Shown: positions 49,330-62,163 of the stretch, in pieces | Layout: the number at the start of each line of letters is the position of its first letter | How positions within the stretch are numbered: position 1 is the first letter of the stretch | Assembly: GCF_030445035.2 (NCBI RefSeq) | Contig: NC_080701.1 | Span: 26,690,798-26,754,797 of the forward strand | Direction: 5' to 3' | Source of the DNA: Dasypus novemcinctus | Lineage: Eukaryota > Chordata > Mammalia > Cingulata > Dasypodidae | Length of the DNA stretch: 64,000 nt | Program-made: the position numbers and the translations under genes | Notes under the pieces: generated by a model | Database searches by the model: none | Told to the model about the DNA's origin: nothing | What the model saw: the letters and a program-made list of their open reading frames with translations, nothing else

Positions 49330-49545
49330 TCTAGACTAGGAATCAGCAAACTTTCTTCAAAGGTCAGACTGTAAATATTTTAGTCTGGGAAGGCTAAGAG
49401 GTAAAATTGAGAATATTATGTGGGCAATTATATAACTTTTAAAATGTAAAAAAATTCTTGATTTGCAGAGCGTAAAAAAACAGGTAGCAGGCTGAATTTG
49501 GTCAGAAAGCCATTGCTTGCCAAACCTTCCCTAGACAATTGTACC
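49330..49545 (+). mobile_element. MER20-type hAT-Charlie remnant
   Basis: It begins 'ggaatcagcaaactttcttc', has 'gtcagactgtaaatatttta', 'gtagcaggctgaatttggtc' and ends 'gccattgcttgccaaacctt', the order of a MER20 element. It sits only about 35 bases before the SMIM19 coding exon. Confidence 0.7.
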
Positions 49546-49579
49546 ATCAGTAATTAAATGCTTTTCTTCTCCCTTACAG

Positions 49580-49717
49580 CCCCATGGCTGGAGGTTACGG
49601 AGTGATGGGTGATGATGGTTCTATTGATTATACTGTTCATGAAGCCTGGAACGAAGCCACAAATGTTTACTTGATAGTGATCCTTGTTAGCTTCGCTCTT
49701 TTCATGTATGCCAAGAG
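49580..49717 (+). CDS. SMIM19: SMIM19 first coding exon
   Basis: The acceptor 'tctcccttacag' precedes four untranslated bases and the ATG at 49584-49586. The exon encodes residues 1-44 and two bases of Arg45, including the whole transmembrane segment. The donor is AAGAG|GTAAGT. The coding part is 49584-49717. Confidence 0.96.
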
Positions 49718-52700
49718 GTAAGTTTTTGAGTATCTCAGAGTATATAAGAAACTGAGCATTCAGAAGTGTTGTGGGCTTTTAAAATCTGAATGTGAATTGA
49801 ATGCCTAAAAATAAAAGCACCATCCACTTTACTTTGGTCTCCCCTAGGACATAGGCAGTCACTGTTTGGCTTTTAAAACCCAGTTGCTTTATGAGAAGAA
49901 GGTTTAGATGCAACTTTGTAAGCACTTGCTGTTCTAAACTCTCAACTCTATCATTGCTAATATAACTAAAATTTGTCGTCCAACCTGGTTTATCATCACC
50001 CGTCTGTGAGCACAGTTTTTCAGCCCAAGTCCCCAAAATGCAAAAATACTAATGCCTGTCTTCATCAAGTCTCCGCTCTAGTGTTTAAAACTTTTCCTTT
50101 ATTTCTTGCACATGAATGTATCATAGCACTTACTAAACAATATTGAATTGTTTTTACTTGTATTTAAAAAATCTCTGTCTTATCTTCCCATATCACAAAA
50201 ACTTTAGTCACTTGAGAACAAGGACTTTGTCTTTTACCTTTGTGTCACTGGTGTACAATATTGCATAATTATTTGATAGATATTTCTTGAACCAGCAAAC
50301 AGCTGACTGCCTTAATTCCCGATGTTGTAGCTTAGTTTAGCTGCTGTCTGCCACACTCCCTGGCTCCCTTTCCCTGAGTTCAGTAAAACATACACAAGGG
50401 AGAGTGGGCTTTGAAAAGGAAAAAGGAGTATTGGTTGGACTGAGTTGCTTCTATTTACAGCCATATTCTTCAAAGTATCCCCTACCAAGGCAAAAAAACT
50501 TTAAATAGTTCAAAACATTGGTAATCCGAAAAATAATTTAGGTTTGGCCTGGGAATAGCACAGAGCCTGCACTTACTGTCATCTAAGCATACTTGCCCTT
50601 TCTGGCCAAATGACTCTCCTGAAGCAGCTGTACTGTTGGCTGCCTGGACTCTGGGGTGGAGGGTGGGCAAGAGAAGGCTCCCTATCATCTCTGATCCACT
50701 TGCAGGTAGCAGTTTTTCTCTAAAAATAGCCATCTCCTCTTCTCCACCCTACTATTTTAAAAGCAGAGACACATGGTTCTTTAATTTTAAAAAGATAGCC
50801 CCTTATGAAACAGTCACCAAACACCTCCTGAAAATGAAAAGCCCAGGACCAGATGACTTCTCAAGTGAATTCTCCAGTCATTCAAAGATGACCTAATACC
50901 AATCTGGCTCAAGCTCTTCCAAAAAATTGTACAGGAAGGAATGCTACCAGTCTCATTATATGAAGCCAGCATTACCTTAATACCGAAACCAGATAAAGAT
51001 ACTACAAAAAAAAGAAAATTATAGACTAGTACCTCTAATGAATATAGTGGATGCAAAAATCCTCAAAAAATACTTGCAAACCAAATCCAGAAGTGTATTA
51101 AAAGAATTATATACCATAATCAAGTGGCTTTTATCCCAGGTATGCAAGGGTTTTTCAACAAAGAAATCAATTAGTGTAATAAATCACATTAATAAATTGA
51201 AGAAGAAAAATCACAATTCCCTTGATTGATGTAGAAAAGGCATTTGACAAAATACAGCATCCTTGCTTGATAAAAACACTTCAGAAGATAAGAATAGAAG
51301 AAAGCTTTCTCAACATGGTAAAGTGCGTATATGAAAAACCTATGGCTAGCATTGTACTCAGTGGTGAAAAACTGAAAGCATTATCTCTGAGATCAGGAAG
51401 AAGACAAGGATGCCCACTCTTACCACTGTTATAATATTGTGCTAGAAGTTCTAGCTAGAACAATTAGACTAGATAAAGAAATAAAAGGCACTCCAACAGG
51501 AAAGGAAGAAGTAAAACTTAACTTTCACTGTTTGCTGATGATATTATCCTGTATCTGGAAAATCCTGAAAAATCCACAACAAAGCTACTAGAACTAATAG
51601 ACAGGTTCAGCAAAGGGGTGGATACAAGATTAATATGCAAAAATCAGTACCATTTCTATATACTACTGATGAGCAAAGAGGAGGAAATCAGAAAAAAAGT
51701 TCCATTTATAATAGTGACTAAAAGAGTCAAATATTTAGGAAGAAACTTAAGCAAGGACTTAGAAGACCTATATTCAGAAAACTACAAAACATTGCTAAAA
51801 GAAACAAGGCATAAATAAATGGAAGGATATTCTGTGTTCATGGACTGGAAGACTAAATATCATTAAGATATCGAGTCTACCCAAACTGATTTACAGATTA
51901 AATGCAATCCCAATAAAAATCCCAACAGCCTTTTTTTGCAGAAATGGAAAAGCCAATTATCAAATTTATTTAGGAGGGTAAGGGGCCCCAGGTAGCCAAA
52001 AATATCTTTAAAAAGAAGAACAAAGTTGGAGGTCTCTCACTTCCTGACTTTAAAGCACATTACTTAGCTACAGTGGTAAAAACATCATTGTACTGGCATT
52101 AAGACAGACAGATTAACCAATAGAACCAAATCCAGAATTTAGAAATAGACCCTCACATTTAGGGTCAAGTGAGTTTTGACAAGGCTATCAAGCCCACCCA
52201 GTGGGCCAGAACAGACTACTTAACAAGTAGTTCTTGGAGAACTGGATACCTATATCCAAAAGAAAGAAAGAAGACCCCTATCTCACACCTTATAAAAGAT
52301 TAACTCAAAATCAATCAAGGACCTCATATAAAATCTACAACCATAAAACTAGAAGAAAATGTAGGAAAACATCTTCAAGATTTTGTGGTGGGCAGTAGTT
52401 TCTTAAACCTTACACCCAAAGCATGAGCAACAAAAGAAAAAAGATAAGTGGAACCTCCTCAAAATTAGGCACTTTTGTTTTTTAAAAGACTTTTTCAAGA
52501 AAGTAAAAAGGCGGTTGACTCAATGAGAAAAAATATTTGGAAACCATATATACAATAAGAGTTAGATATTCATGTTATATAAAGAGATTACACAATCAAC
52601 CTGACAAAAAGACAAGTAGCCCTATATGGAAATGGGCAAAAGACTTGAATAGACATTTCTCCAAAGAAAAAATACAAATGGCCAAAAAACAAATGAAAAA

Positions 52701-55700
52701 AATGTTCAATATCATTAGCTAGTAGGGAAATGCTGATCAAAACTACAATAAGATACTATTTCACACCTTATAGAATGGCCATTATTTAAAAAAAGAAAAC
52801 CAGAAACTACACGTGCTGGAAAGGATGTGGAGAAACAGGACCACTCCTTCATTGTTGGTGGAAACGTAGAATGCTGCAGGTTCTGTGGAAGACAAATTGG
52901 CAGTACCTCAAGAAGCTGAGTATAGAACTGCCATATGATCCAGTAATTCCGTTACTAGGAAGATATTCAGAAGAACTGAAAGCAAGGATGCATACTGACA
53001 TTTGCATACCAGTGTTCATAACAGATTATTTACAATTGCTAAAATATGGAACCAGGCCTCATGTCTATCAACCAATGAATGGATAAACAAAATGTGGTAT
53101 ATACATACAATGGAATGCTATTCTGCTGTAAGAAGAAGTAAAATTGGGATGAATATGACAATGTGAATGAACCTGGAGGGTATTACATTAAGTGAAATAA
53201 GTCAAGCACAAAAGAACAAATATTATATGGTCTTACTAATATAAACTAAATACAATGAGTAAACTCACAGATGTGAACTCTAGAGTATAGGTTACTAGGA
53301 AGTAGAATGTTTATTGAGAATGGGAGCAGGTGTTTCAAGTATTTAGCATTATTTTAAGGTTAATTGTAAAAGTGTAAATGAATAGAGTTGAGAATAACAC
53401 ATTATAGTGTACATAAGAGTTTACGGTAACACTGCCGATTTATAAATGAGATTGTGACTAAAAGGGGTAGTCTGTGGACATATATGTCAGTTGAAAGGAA
53501 ACTAGAGAATAATTTAGGGAAAGTAGAACAGTGATTTTGGTTGGTAAATTGATATTTTGTTTAATAGTATAAATAAAAGAATGCACTTCTTTTACAAAGA
53601 GCATGAATATGGTGATACATGGGAAAATTACAACTAATGTAACTTAAGGATGGTAGTTAACAGTAATATTGCAATATTTTGCAGCAATGGCAAGAAGATA
53701 TTTTTTCAATATTAAAGGACAACAGTAGTGGGGTATAAGCGGACATGGGATTTTTCCTTTTGGAGTAATGAAAATGTTCTAAAATTGTGATGACAGCACA
53801 ACTCTGTGATGAAAATGAGAGTCACTTAGTGTACATTTTGAATGGATTGTACAAAACATGAGACTGTATAACACAGGGAATCCAGTGGTGAAAGATGGAC
53901 CGTGGTTAACAGGATAAATACAAGAATGTTCTCTGATGAATGATAACAAATATATAATACTAATATAGGGTGTTAATAATTGGGTGGTTTGGGGGAAAAA
54001 TACACCAAATGTAAGATATGGGCTATAGTTAGTAGTAATATTTTTGACAGTGGTCTTTCATAGTCTGTAACAAACGTTTCACAGCAATGCAACATGGTGG
54101 TGGGGAGATATATGGGATCCTCGTATGATATGCATGTCTGTTTTATAAATTCCCAAATTTTACTATACACTTATTGTTTATGTAAGTTCATATATGAATG
54201 ATATACTTCAATAAAATTTTATTTTTAAAAAGATAGCCCGTTTAAGGTCTTGCTACTATGGTATATTTGCTTATTCATTATTTTCCAAAATTAAGGTCTG
54301 TTCATAGTCTGTTCATTAACTAAACCAGTAATTTATTTTTATCTGGATGACATGAGAGGGAGGAAATATCAGATATTTTCTTGTTTGTACATTTTTTCAT
54401 ACACATTTTTGGGGGAAGAAAAGAAACAATGGAGGTACTTCACTTTGTTGTATTGAATGCATGTCTTCAGCTTACCCTCCTAACTTTCAGTGAGCTAAGG
54501 AAGTGAAGAAGAGGGTTTGTTATCATTTAAGTCCTTTCAATGCAGCTTCTGATTACTGAGACCATGAGAATATTACCATCCCATAGACATTAATACAAAT
54601 CTCTCTTCTCTGTTGATTTCATGATTTAGGAATAAAAGGAAAATTATGAGGATATTCAGTGTGCCACCTACAGCAGAAACTTTGTCAGAGCCCAATTTTT
54701 ATGACACAATAAGCAAAATTCGTTTGAGACAGCAACTGGAAATGTATTCCATTTGTAAGTATATTTTGTGCTGAACTGTAATCATTAGCGTGTTTAAAAT
54801 AGATTTTCTGGAATGGAATCCAGTTAGCAAAAGGTTATCGGAAATAGTTTGATAATGAAAACGTAGTACCTTTTTCAGATGCTTAACACAGCTTCAGCAA
54901 AGCAGATTTCCTGTGAGGTTAATGATTCAGTACCATTTGCTTGTATGAGGCCCTTCCAAGGCTCTGAGAAGGGCCCTACCAATGTTTTCACATAATCGTA
55001 TTTTTTGTAAAATTATAAAAATCAGGTATTTTAACTATAATCAGTTAAGACTGCTGTCTTTTTCTATTCCGATTTTCCCTCCTCTGCACTTCCACATTAT
55101 AGTGGCCAAGAACATTTTGGGAATCTGGCTAAGAGGACGTTGATTTGGAGGATGTTTAGTTTGTTTTTAATAGTATTCATTTATGTGGTTTGTGATTATG
55201 CCTTTAAATAAATTACTGCAAGCCAAACCAGTATGGGAAGGGCTTTCAGGAATATGACATTATAACATTTAGGTACAAGGCCACAGGTCGCAGCTCAATA
55301 TGAATGTGTCCCATGACTCAGCCCTGTGAGTAATGAAGGTGATAGAGAAGAAACAAAGTTTAAAATGTACAAACCCAGAATGAATTGTGTATCTAAACCA
55401 TAATGGCATATGCCACTATTTAAAAGAATGACATTGTTCCCATGTGTATTGTTAAATGAACAAAGCAAGATGCAATGGTATATATATTCTGGGATGCCAC
55501 TTGTAAAATCAAATGACTAAAACATCCCTTATTTAGACATAATCTAAATGCTTCATATAATTATGCAAGCAGGGAGGGAGGCATGGGAAGATAAACATCA
55601 GGTTATTGACATCTGTTACTTTGGTGGGAATGTTGTGGGGTGTAAGGAAAAGAGACCACATTTTTGAAAGAAACACTTCTACAGTGAAAACATATATTCT

Positions 55701-57554
55701 AAAATCCCATTTTGGTAAAATCCTATGTATGTGTGGGCACACATATACACACACATAAAGAGCAGCAAGAAAGGACGGTCAGCTACTGGTGTGTATCTGC
55801 AGGGGGTGGGAGGAGGTAGAATATCGAGTGAAAAGTAGAATATATATATATATATTTAAGAACTGGTAACAGTGGTTACTTCGGGGGAAAAAACTGGTTA
55901 GGTAGCTGGAAGACTAATTGGGAGGGAGGAAGATACACTTTTCACTGTTTACCCTTTTGTTCCTTTTGAATTTTGTACCATATGCATGTGTTTCCAATTC
56001 AAAATAAGAAATAAAACTTAATTTAAGTATTGTTTTTTTTTAAAAAAGGTATAGAGCCAGAAAGTCTATATGGAAATTGTAAGTAAAGAATTAAGTTTTC
56101 ATTGATGCCTACTCAAAACAGAAGTTATCTTCTACCAGTAATATACTCAATAAAATAGTATATGCAATTATAATCCACCATACATTTTTTTTCCTTGATG
56201 GGAATGGCATAAATAACATTTATCAGAATTCCTCTTTTTGTAGAGTGTATTAGTTTTCTATTGCTGTTATAACAGATGGCTACAAACTTAGCGTTTGCTT
56301 AAAACAACACAAATGTACTGTCTTGTGGTTCTGTAAGTCTGACGGGGGTCTCACTGGGCTAGCATCAAGGTGCCAGCAGGGGTGTGTTTCTCTTCAGAGG
56401 CCTTAGGGGAGAATCCCTTTTGTCTTTTCCAACTTCTCGAGGCCGTTCACATGACTTACACGGCTGCACTCCTCCATCATCAAAGCCATTCTTCCATATC
56501 CACATCTCCCTCCTCTCTGAACTCAGCCAGAGCAGAGTCTTCACTTGTAGGGGTCCATGTATTAGTTAGGCCCACCCAGATAATCCAGGATAACCTGCAG
56601 AATCCCTTTTGCCATGTAAAGTAACACATAGACAGGTCCTGGGGAGTAGGACATGGACATTTTGGGGGTCCATTATTTTTTAAAGAGTGAGAATATATAT
56701 GAATTTGTACATTTAAGGAATCCTAACATCCTAATATATCTAATTAGTTTTAGTGTTTGTGACATATCTTGTCCTGCTGACAATGTCTGGCAGTTCAAGA
56801 GGAAATAGCAAACAAAATTCTTTTTCTTAAAGACAACTCCCAAAATTTTGTAATTTTTAGGCTCCACTAAATCTTGATCCACCCTGAATAGCATAAACAA
56901 ATAGTATCTCTATCTTAGCTAGTAAAAAGTTAAGAAGAGGTTGAAAGTTTTAAAGCTAAACAGTAAATGACAGTCACAAAGATTTTAACTCCATATATTC
57001 TCTAGTTTCAGGTATTGATAGTTTTTCTTCAATAAACTTTCTTAGAAGTACAAACAATATAGAATTGTATGTTTTTTCTTTGCATTTATATTCAATAGTA
57101 AGTCTCTTTAAGTTTTGTAAGTTAAAATATGATCAAATTCCTTACAGCGTGGACAGAAACATAATTATTTATTAGGAACTTACCTGAAGTTGAAAACAGG
57201 GTTAGAAAGAAGGAAATTATAAAACATTAACTTAATTTTAATAACATAATATTTACCTTACATTTTAAAGCTCTGAATATTTCTGATGCAAAATTAATAA
57301 TCTACTAAACAGTAGAAAATGGGTATCAGCAGGGTTGAAAAAGAAGGAAATTATAAAGTATAATTTCCCCTAAAGAAATAAAATTGTTTAATTTCTTTAC
57401 TAAGAATCATGACTTGAATGTGATTTAATGATCTTAGCTAGTAATTATTTTTCAATTTTCTTTATCTTGTATCTTCTTTTTTTTAATAGCAAGGAAATAT
57501 GACTATCAGCAACCACAAAACCAACCTGACAGTGTGCAACTCTCATTGGAATGA
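49584..57554 (+). CDS. SMIM19: SMIM19, small integral membrane protein 19 (three coding exons)
   Basis: Coding exons are 49584-49717, 54630-54754 and 57490-57554, total 324 bases, encoding 107 residues plus stop. All introns are GT-AG and phases agree (codon split 2+1 at the first junction, 1+2 at the second). The start is the first ATG after an acceptor at 49578/49579. The product matches human SMIM19 as I remember it almost throughout, including the [20 protein letters not shown] start and the VQLSLE end. There is one hydrophobic segment at about residues 29-43 ([15 protein letters not shown]), followed by a basic stretch RNKRKIMR, so a single-pass membrane protein with a basic region on one side. 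The function is not established. The promoter is shared with SLC20A2 by inference. Confidence 0.97.
50802..54222 (+). mobile_element. 5'-truncated L1 insertion in SMIM19 intron 2
   Basis: This is 3.4 kb of L1 ORF2 from the reverse transcriptase domain to the 3' end, bounded by a 17-bp direct repeat, ttttaaaaagatagccc, at 50785-50801 and 54223-54239. The RT catalytic motif FADD is at 51531-51542, preceded by the conserved '[12 protein letters not shown]' and '[10 protein letters not shown]' segments at about 51220-51430. The frame is broken into pieces of 60-85 codons, and there is no endonuclease domain, so it cannot move by itself. A 3' UTR of about 1 kb follows from about 53230. It has the same orientation as SMIM19. 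Confidence 0.92.
51219..51434 (+). pseudogene. L1 ORF2 reverse transcriptase fragment
   Basis: This is one of several broken pieces of ORF2p. It shows the [16 protein letters not shown] and GRRQGCPL motifs of the L1 reverse transcriptase (fingers and palm). The stop after LLPLL separates it from the FADD box at 51531. It has no host function. Confidence 0.85.
54630..54754 (+). CDS. SMIM19: SMIM19 second coding exon
   Basis: The acceptor is 'tttcatgatttag'; the exon begins by completing Arg45 (AG|G) and runs through [20 protein letters not shown] to residue 86, whose last base pair is in the next exon. The donor is CATTT|GTAAGT. This is the cytoplasmic-type basic and polar part following the membrane segment. 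Confidence 0.96.
55400..56035 (+). mobile_element. Old L1M-type 3' end (degraded)
   Basis: It has 'tgttaaatgaacaaagcaag', then a (TA)n run at about 55840-55856, 'aacagtggttacttcggggg' and 'cacttttcactgtttaccct', ending 'aattttgtaccatatgcatg' plus an A-rich tail. It resembles the split element at 31.9/34.5 kb. It is in SMIM19 intron 3. Confidence 0.5.
56241..56665 (-). mobile_element. Ancient LTR-like or MER repeat, family uncertain
   Basis: It begins 'gtgtattagttttctattgc', then 'tgttataacagatggctaca', 'aaaacaacacaaatgtactg', the common mammalian repeat whose reverse complement resembles the 3' end of MaLR-type LTRs. The remainder, with 'gtctcactgggctagcatca' and 'aggtgccagcaggggtgtgt', is a familiar interspersed repeat. 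I cannot name the exact family by eye; the strand is a guess. Confidence 0.5.
57490..57554 (+). CDS. SMIM19: SMIM19 last coding exon
   Basis: The acceptor 'tcttttttttaatag' is preceded by a good pyrimidine tract. The exon completes Ser87 and encodes [21 protein letters not shown] and a TGA at 57552-57554. The 3' UTR follows in the same exon. Confidence 0.96.
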
Positions 57555-58580
57555 AACTCAGAATATGAGCAGCATAAGTAACTAATTCTGATCAGTACTG
57601 TAGCAAGCTCCTGGTTCTTTCTGTAAAATAATGCATAAAGTCATTTTACTTGTGACTCTTCCCCAATATTTTTGTTTTGTTTTGTTTTTAATTGTATCAC
57701 CATGTCATTTGTTACACAAATAAAAATGGCTCAAAGGGCTTGAACACAGAGAGCCTGCCCATACCTAGGATGATATAATACAACCAGAGATTGATGATTG
57801 CATCTCGTGAAGAGCTTTGATTTCTTCAGGACACACTGAGCAATAAAAACATGCCTTTGGAAGCGAGAGTCCTGACACTTGTGCTACTTAATTTGAACAT
57901 TCTTGCAAAATTTAAAAAAAAAAGAGAAAAGAATCTAGCCATTGGAATAACTTTCTCTTAGATCATATTCTATTATAACTCTAAATCAGTAGTAGGCAAA
58001 TTTATGTTCTTATTGCTGTTGTTACACTCTTTAATTGAATTAACTGTCCTGGCCTCTTCAATATTTGCAGTGAACTGTCTTGTACTTCATGAAGCATACC
58101 CATCTGCTAATTTTAGAAGCTTTCTGTGAGTAGAACCCACTCCCCTGGGCCCCCATTCCTAGGAGTTTGTTTTCCCAGTTGCATTTCTACCAGTTGGATC
58201 TTCTTTCGGCTGTTCTGGGGCCAAGCCGTTGAATAAATGGGCACCTCTGTTTTGATAGCAGGTTGTAATCCTGCTTTTCAGCCATATTACTATCACTTAT
58301 ATTACTGTCTGGTTACTTACACTGTTTTAGTATATTAAGCTTCCCTGAAGATTCATAGCTTGCACCATTTTATACTGTACAATGAAATGGTTTTACATAA
58401 ATTTTTCACATTTAAGGGCTAGTTGGAAGTGGTGGTCTGGAAGTTCAACTGTTGATAATAACTCAAAACATCAGTTTTTGAATCAAATCTATTTTGATTT
58501 TAAGAGTCAAGTTAATCATTGCAAGTATTATTTCCTTTTTCCTTTATAATTGTGAAATAAAGAATATACATTTTAAATGA
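57555..58580 (+). other. SMIM19: SMIM19 3' UTR with alternative poly(A) signals
   Basis: Canonical AATAAA hexamers lie at 57719-57724, 57842-57847 and 58556-58561. The first two are 165 and 290 bases after the stop and would give short 3' UTRs; the last gives about 1 kb. Which is used cannot be told from the sequence alone. Confidence 0.6.
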
Positions 58581-60950
58581 AAATTAAGATTTAGACCAAA
58601 TAAATCCCTCAAGGAAATGTGCATTTATTGTTAAAATTTAACTATATCATATATATAAAAATCAGGGCAAATTGTTGACCAAATGGAATAATTATTTCCT
58701 AACTTACAATGAGTTTTAATGCAGTACCTATACATGGGATTAAAAATTGGCTAAAGGATTATAAAGTTATATTTATGGGGTGGGGGTGGCAGAATGGCAA
58801 AGGAACAATCTTTTCAATCTTTGCTTTGCTTTTAGGATAGTTCTATGAACAGAGAATTTAATCAGGAATAGGAGTGGTTTACTTGTCATCATTGACATGT
58901 ATGTAGCACAATCTGGACAAATTACATAAACTGGCTATCAGATCATTTGAAAAACAATGTATAGAATTGTAAATCACATGATGAAATTAATTGTTTTATT
59001 TGCATCTACTAAGTAGAGTCATAAGTAAAAACTGATAGATTGTTTGGTGAGCATCAAACCTTGGCAAGTGAGAGAGGATACATTCCTCCTCCTTTTTTCC
59101 CTGAAGCTAACCGATGGGAATCACACACACCCCACTGGCAGAAACAGCAGGAGTCTGGCTTTGAAGTGCCTTCACTGCTTCAACAGCTGAACGGGGCAAG
59201 GGGTGGGAGCCCTGCAGCCACACTTCAAAGTGACACCACCCGATTGGCCTGCGTCTGCCCCTGCATCCACCACAGAGTCAGTGGAGCTGTTTTCTTTGGA
59301 AGAAAAATGGAATCTCTAATAAACTGGTCATTAATGCTTGTGTTCTCCTTTTCCTTGTTTCCTTTACTCTAATGCATAAGACATTCAATTGCCAGCACTG
59401 GTCAGACTCTGTTGGTGCACAGCTTGAGTGGGTTAAGTAACTGGTTGTTGAGCTGATGCCAGCCAGCTACACTAAGGGGAGAAGGTAGCCGCCACAGTGC
59501 ACAGATGTTTGCTATTGACCTCACACTGTCAGATTGAGTTATTTATAAGATTCAGCAGAAAATGAGATACAAAATGGTAACACTGCCGTAAATCCACAAA
59601 TATTTGAAAGTATTGACTAGAAATAAAAGGTGAAATAGTAGCAATAAATAATTTCGTATATTAAGATCCTAGAAAAAGTAAATTTTTCCTAGAAAATGTA
59701 ATTAAAGAGAGAAGAGACATGATACTGTATGGAGCCAAATCATTCATTTATTCAGTGAACAGCTAGGGAGTATGAACTCTGCTAGCCATTTGACATCCTT
59801 TTCTATGGGACAGTCTATTCTAATAGAATTAGAATGGGAATAAAAAGGGCACTGGGCTTACCTCCAACCTGGATCTAAATTAGCATCTTAGAATAGGGAA
59901 TGGAATTTGGTCTTAACTTCACTCTGTTGTTTGCCGGAAAAAAACACCCAACTATAAAGCAAGAAAAATTTCCCATCTCTCTTCTTTATACTCCTATTCA
60001 TCCTACAAGCCTTAATGGCTGAGACAGGCCTTGAATGAGGATTTAAGAGGAGGGACAAGGAAATGAACTGAGAACTACAGTGGGAAGCCTGATAAACTGT
60101 AGCACAAATGGAAACTTCTCAGCAGCAGTTCGTCTTTTTCCTATCCCTGACCTCTAAACTCGGTAAATAGGTGGCATCTAGCAATGGTTTCTATAGTAAT
60201 ATATTCCCTCAGTTTATTTTATTTAAATATACTAAAAATCTCAAACTGTTTATGGAGATTAGTAATATTGCACATTATAGGTTGGATGGTGAGAATAAAT
60301 CAAAGGTGAGGCCACTCCCTGGCCAGGCATACTGGTAGTGGTTCAGCCCCAAATTTGGTACCAAAGGCGTATTGTGATGGTCAGTTTTTATTTTTTATGT
60401 TTCTAGCTGCAGAGTTTGCTTCACTTCTAAATTGAGAAATGACTGGTTCTCAGTGTCGTCAAGGAGTGGCTCCATCCCTGGAGTTTTTTTGAAAAAATAA
60501 TTTGACAAATTTCAAATCAGCTGAAGAAAGTTGAGGATTTTTAACTGCAACCAACTGTTGTTGCTAAACTTAGCTTCAAATGCTTTTGATTTCAGTAATC
60601 TGAATTTCTTGAGAAAAGGCAGCACATAAAGGTAAAATATTTATGACAGAACAAATAAATGCATGATTATTATATTCATTTTTTGGAAGGGGTTGCAAGT
60701 GCCTAGGAATAACATTTTTATTTCAAGGTTTAAAAAGCCAAGCCCATTCAACTTAACTGCAAATTAATGAAAGTCTTATATCCAAAAGAATTTCTAGCAT
60801 CTAGTACTAACACAAGCAGCAAAAAGTAAATACTTGCTGAATTAATTGATTTACTTGTAACTATAGAATCAGTGTTTAATTTTTAATGTGCTTTTTAAAA
60901 GTGTAGAAACTATCAGAGTAACTCTTCTACAGTTAACAATTATGACTTCA
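58581..60950. other. Intergenic stretch, no gene recognised
   Basis: It lies between SMIM19 and the L1/HAL1 remnant. The frame at 59040-59372 (110 codons) has no recognisable domain and no splice or poly(A) context I can support. It is otherwise AT-rich. Confidence 0.45.
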
Positions 60951-60954
60951 GAAC

Positions 60955-61885
60955 AAAATATAAGCAGCTATTTTAAGGTCCTGGAGGGTAGCTATAAACA
61001 GAGAGAAACTAGAAGGAAGATGGCCATTGAAAGACGGCAACTCCACTAGATGAGGTTTGTGTTTATATGCTTTTTTGGTCTGAAGGCACTTCCTGGCTCT
61101 CCAGGTGAGAGGTAGATAGAACTCAAGTAGAAAGTTCCAGTCCTATTGATTTGAAGAATCAGAGGACAGAAGAAAGGGCTTCTAGAGAGGCTGGAAAGTT
61201 GAGGGGTGGGGGCAATCACAGAAAGAAGTGAGCCACTGCTGACCCTGAACTATGCATCTATGGGACAGACTCCAGGGAACCTGACAGAAAGCATTTAGAA
61301 GACCGAAAGAACTTAGCAGAGATTTTTAGCAGCTGCCCACTGTAGGAGAGACAGTTTAAGTTCTGCTAAATTAACTGCCCGCTAGAATAAAAAATACTTT
61401 TCAGATAAAGATAACAGAATCTACAGTCCCTATACTATCCACAATGTCCACAATAAAAAACTATTGGACATTGTGATCCAAAGTCAAGAGGAAAAGGAGT
61501 CAGTATAAGCTGACACCAAGGTGACCCAGATATTGAATTAGCAATAATTTTAAAGCAGCTATTACAAATATGTTTACATAAGTGAAATAATTTCAAATTA
61601 ATGATAATTGAAAGGATTTGTCAGCAGCAGATCTGCTACACAAGAAATACTAAAAGATTCTTTGGGCTAAAAAGAAGTGATACCAGATGGAAACTCAGAT
61701 CTAAGGAAAATATAGGCATATGAATGAACAGATGGGGAAAGACAATGACAGAGAAAATGGGGGCTAAATGAAACTGGGTAGAGTATAAGGGATTTCTTGT
61801 CCCATGCTATTATTTTTCTATAAGCTTAAAGTTACTTAAAAGGTTACAGAACAAATATTTATAAATCAATTTTTAAATAAACCAG
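60955..61885 (+). mobile_element. HAL1/L1M-type fragment
   Basis: It has 'attacaaatatgtttacata' and 'gcagatctgctacacaagaa', then 'atactaaaagattctttggg' (the end of an ORF1-like frame), then an A-rich tail. The same kind of ORF1-end sequence occurs in the element at 2.1-5.1 kb. All frames are broken. Confidence 0.55.
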
Positions 61886-62163
61886 AGTCTCTTTTTGGTG
61901 TCATGCCAATCATGGGGCAATATTGTCTTGGACAGCCTTAGGCCTCTTTCTTATCTCCTTAATCCCACAATATCCAATATCCTCCTGTTCTCTATCAAAA
62001 CCTACTTCTAAGAAAGAATCTAAACTCAATTCACTTCTACAAAAGTACAAATGACGGATAACATTTAAAGTGTTACTTCTCACAGGGTGACTGGTCTGCA
62101 TTTTAACAGAGGGGGCCTCTAGTTGAGAGAATATGAAATTTTCAGACATTAAAGAGCAATGGG

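Noticed and set aside
51038-51818. Reverse transcriptase-like frames as a possible retron, DGR or domesticated RT
   Set aside because: They are consecutive broken pieces of a 5'-truncated L1 ORF2 with a target duplication, so an ordinary dead retrotransposon.
59040-59372. 110-codon plus-strand frame downstream of SMIM19
   Set aside because: It has no recognisable domain and no supporting splice or promoter signals; it ends in a hydrophobic stretch by chance.
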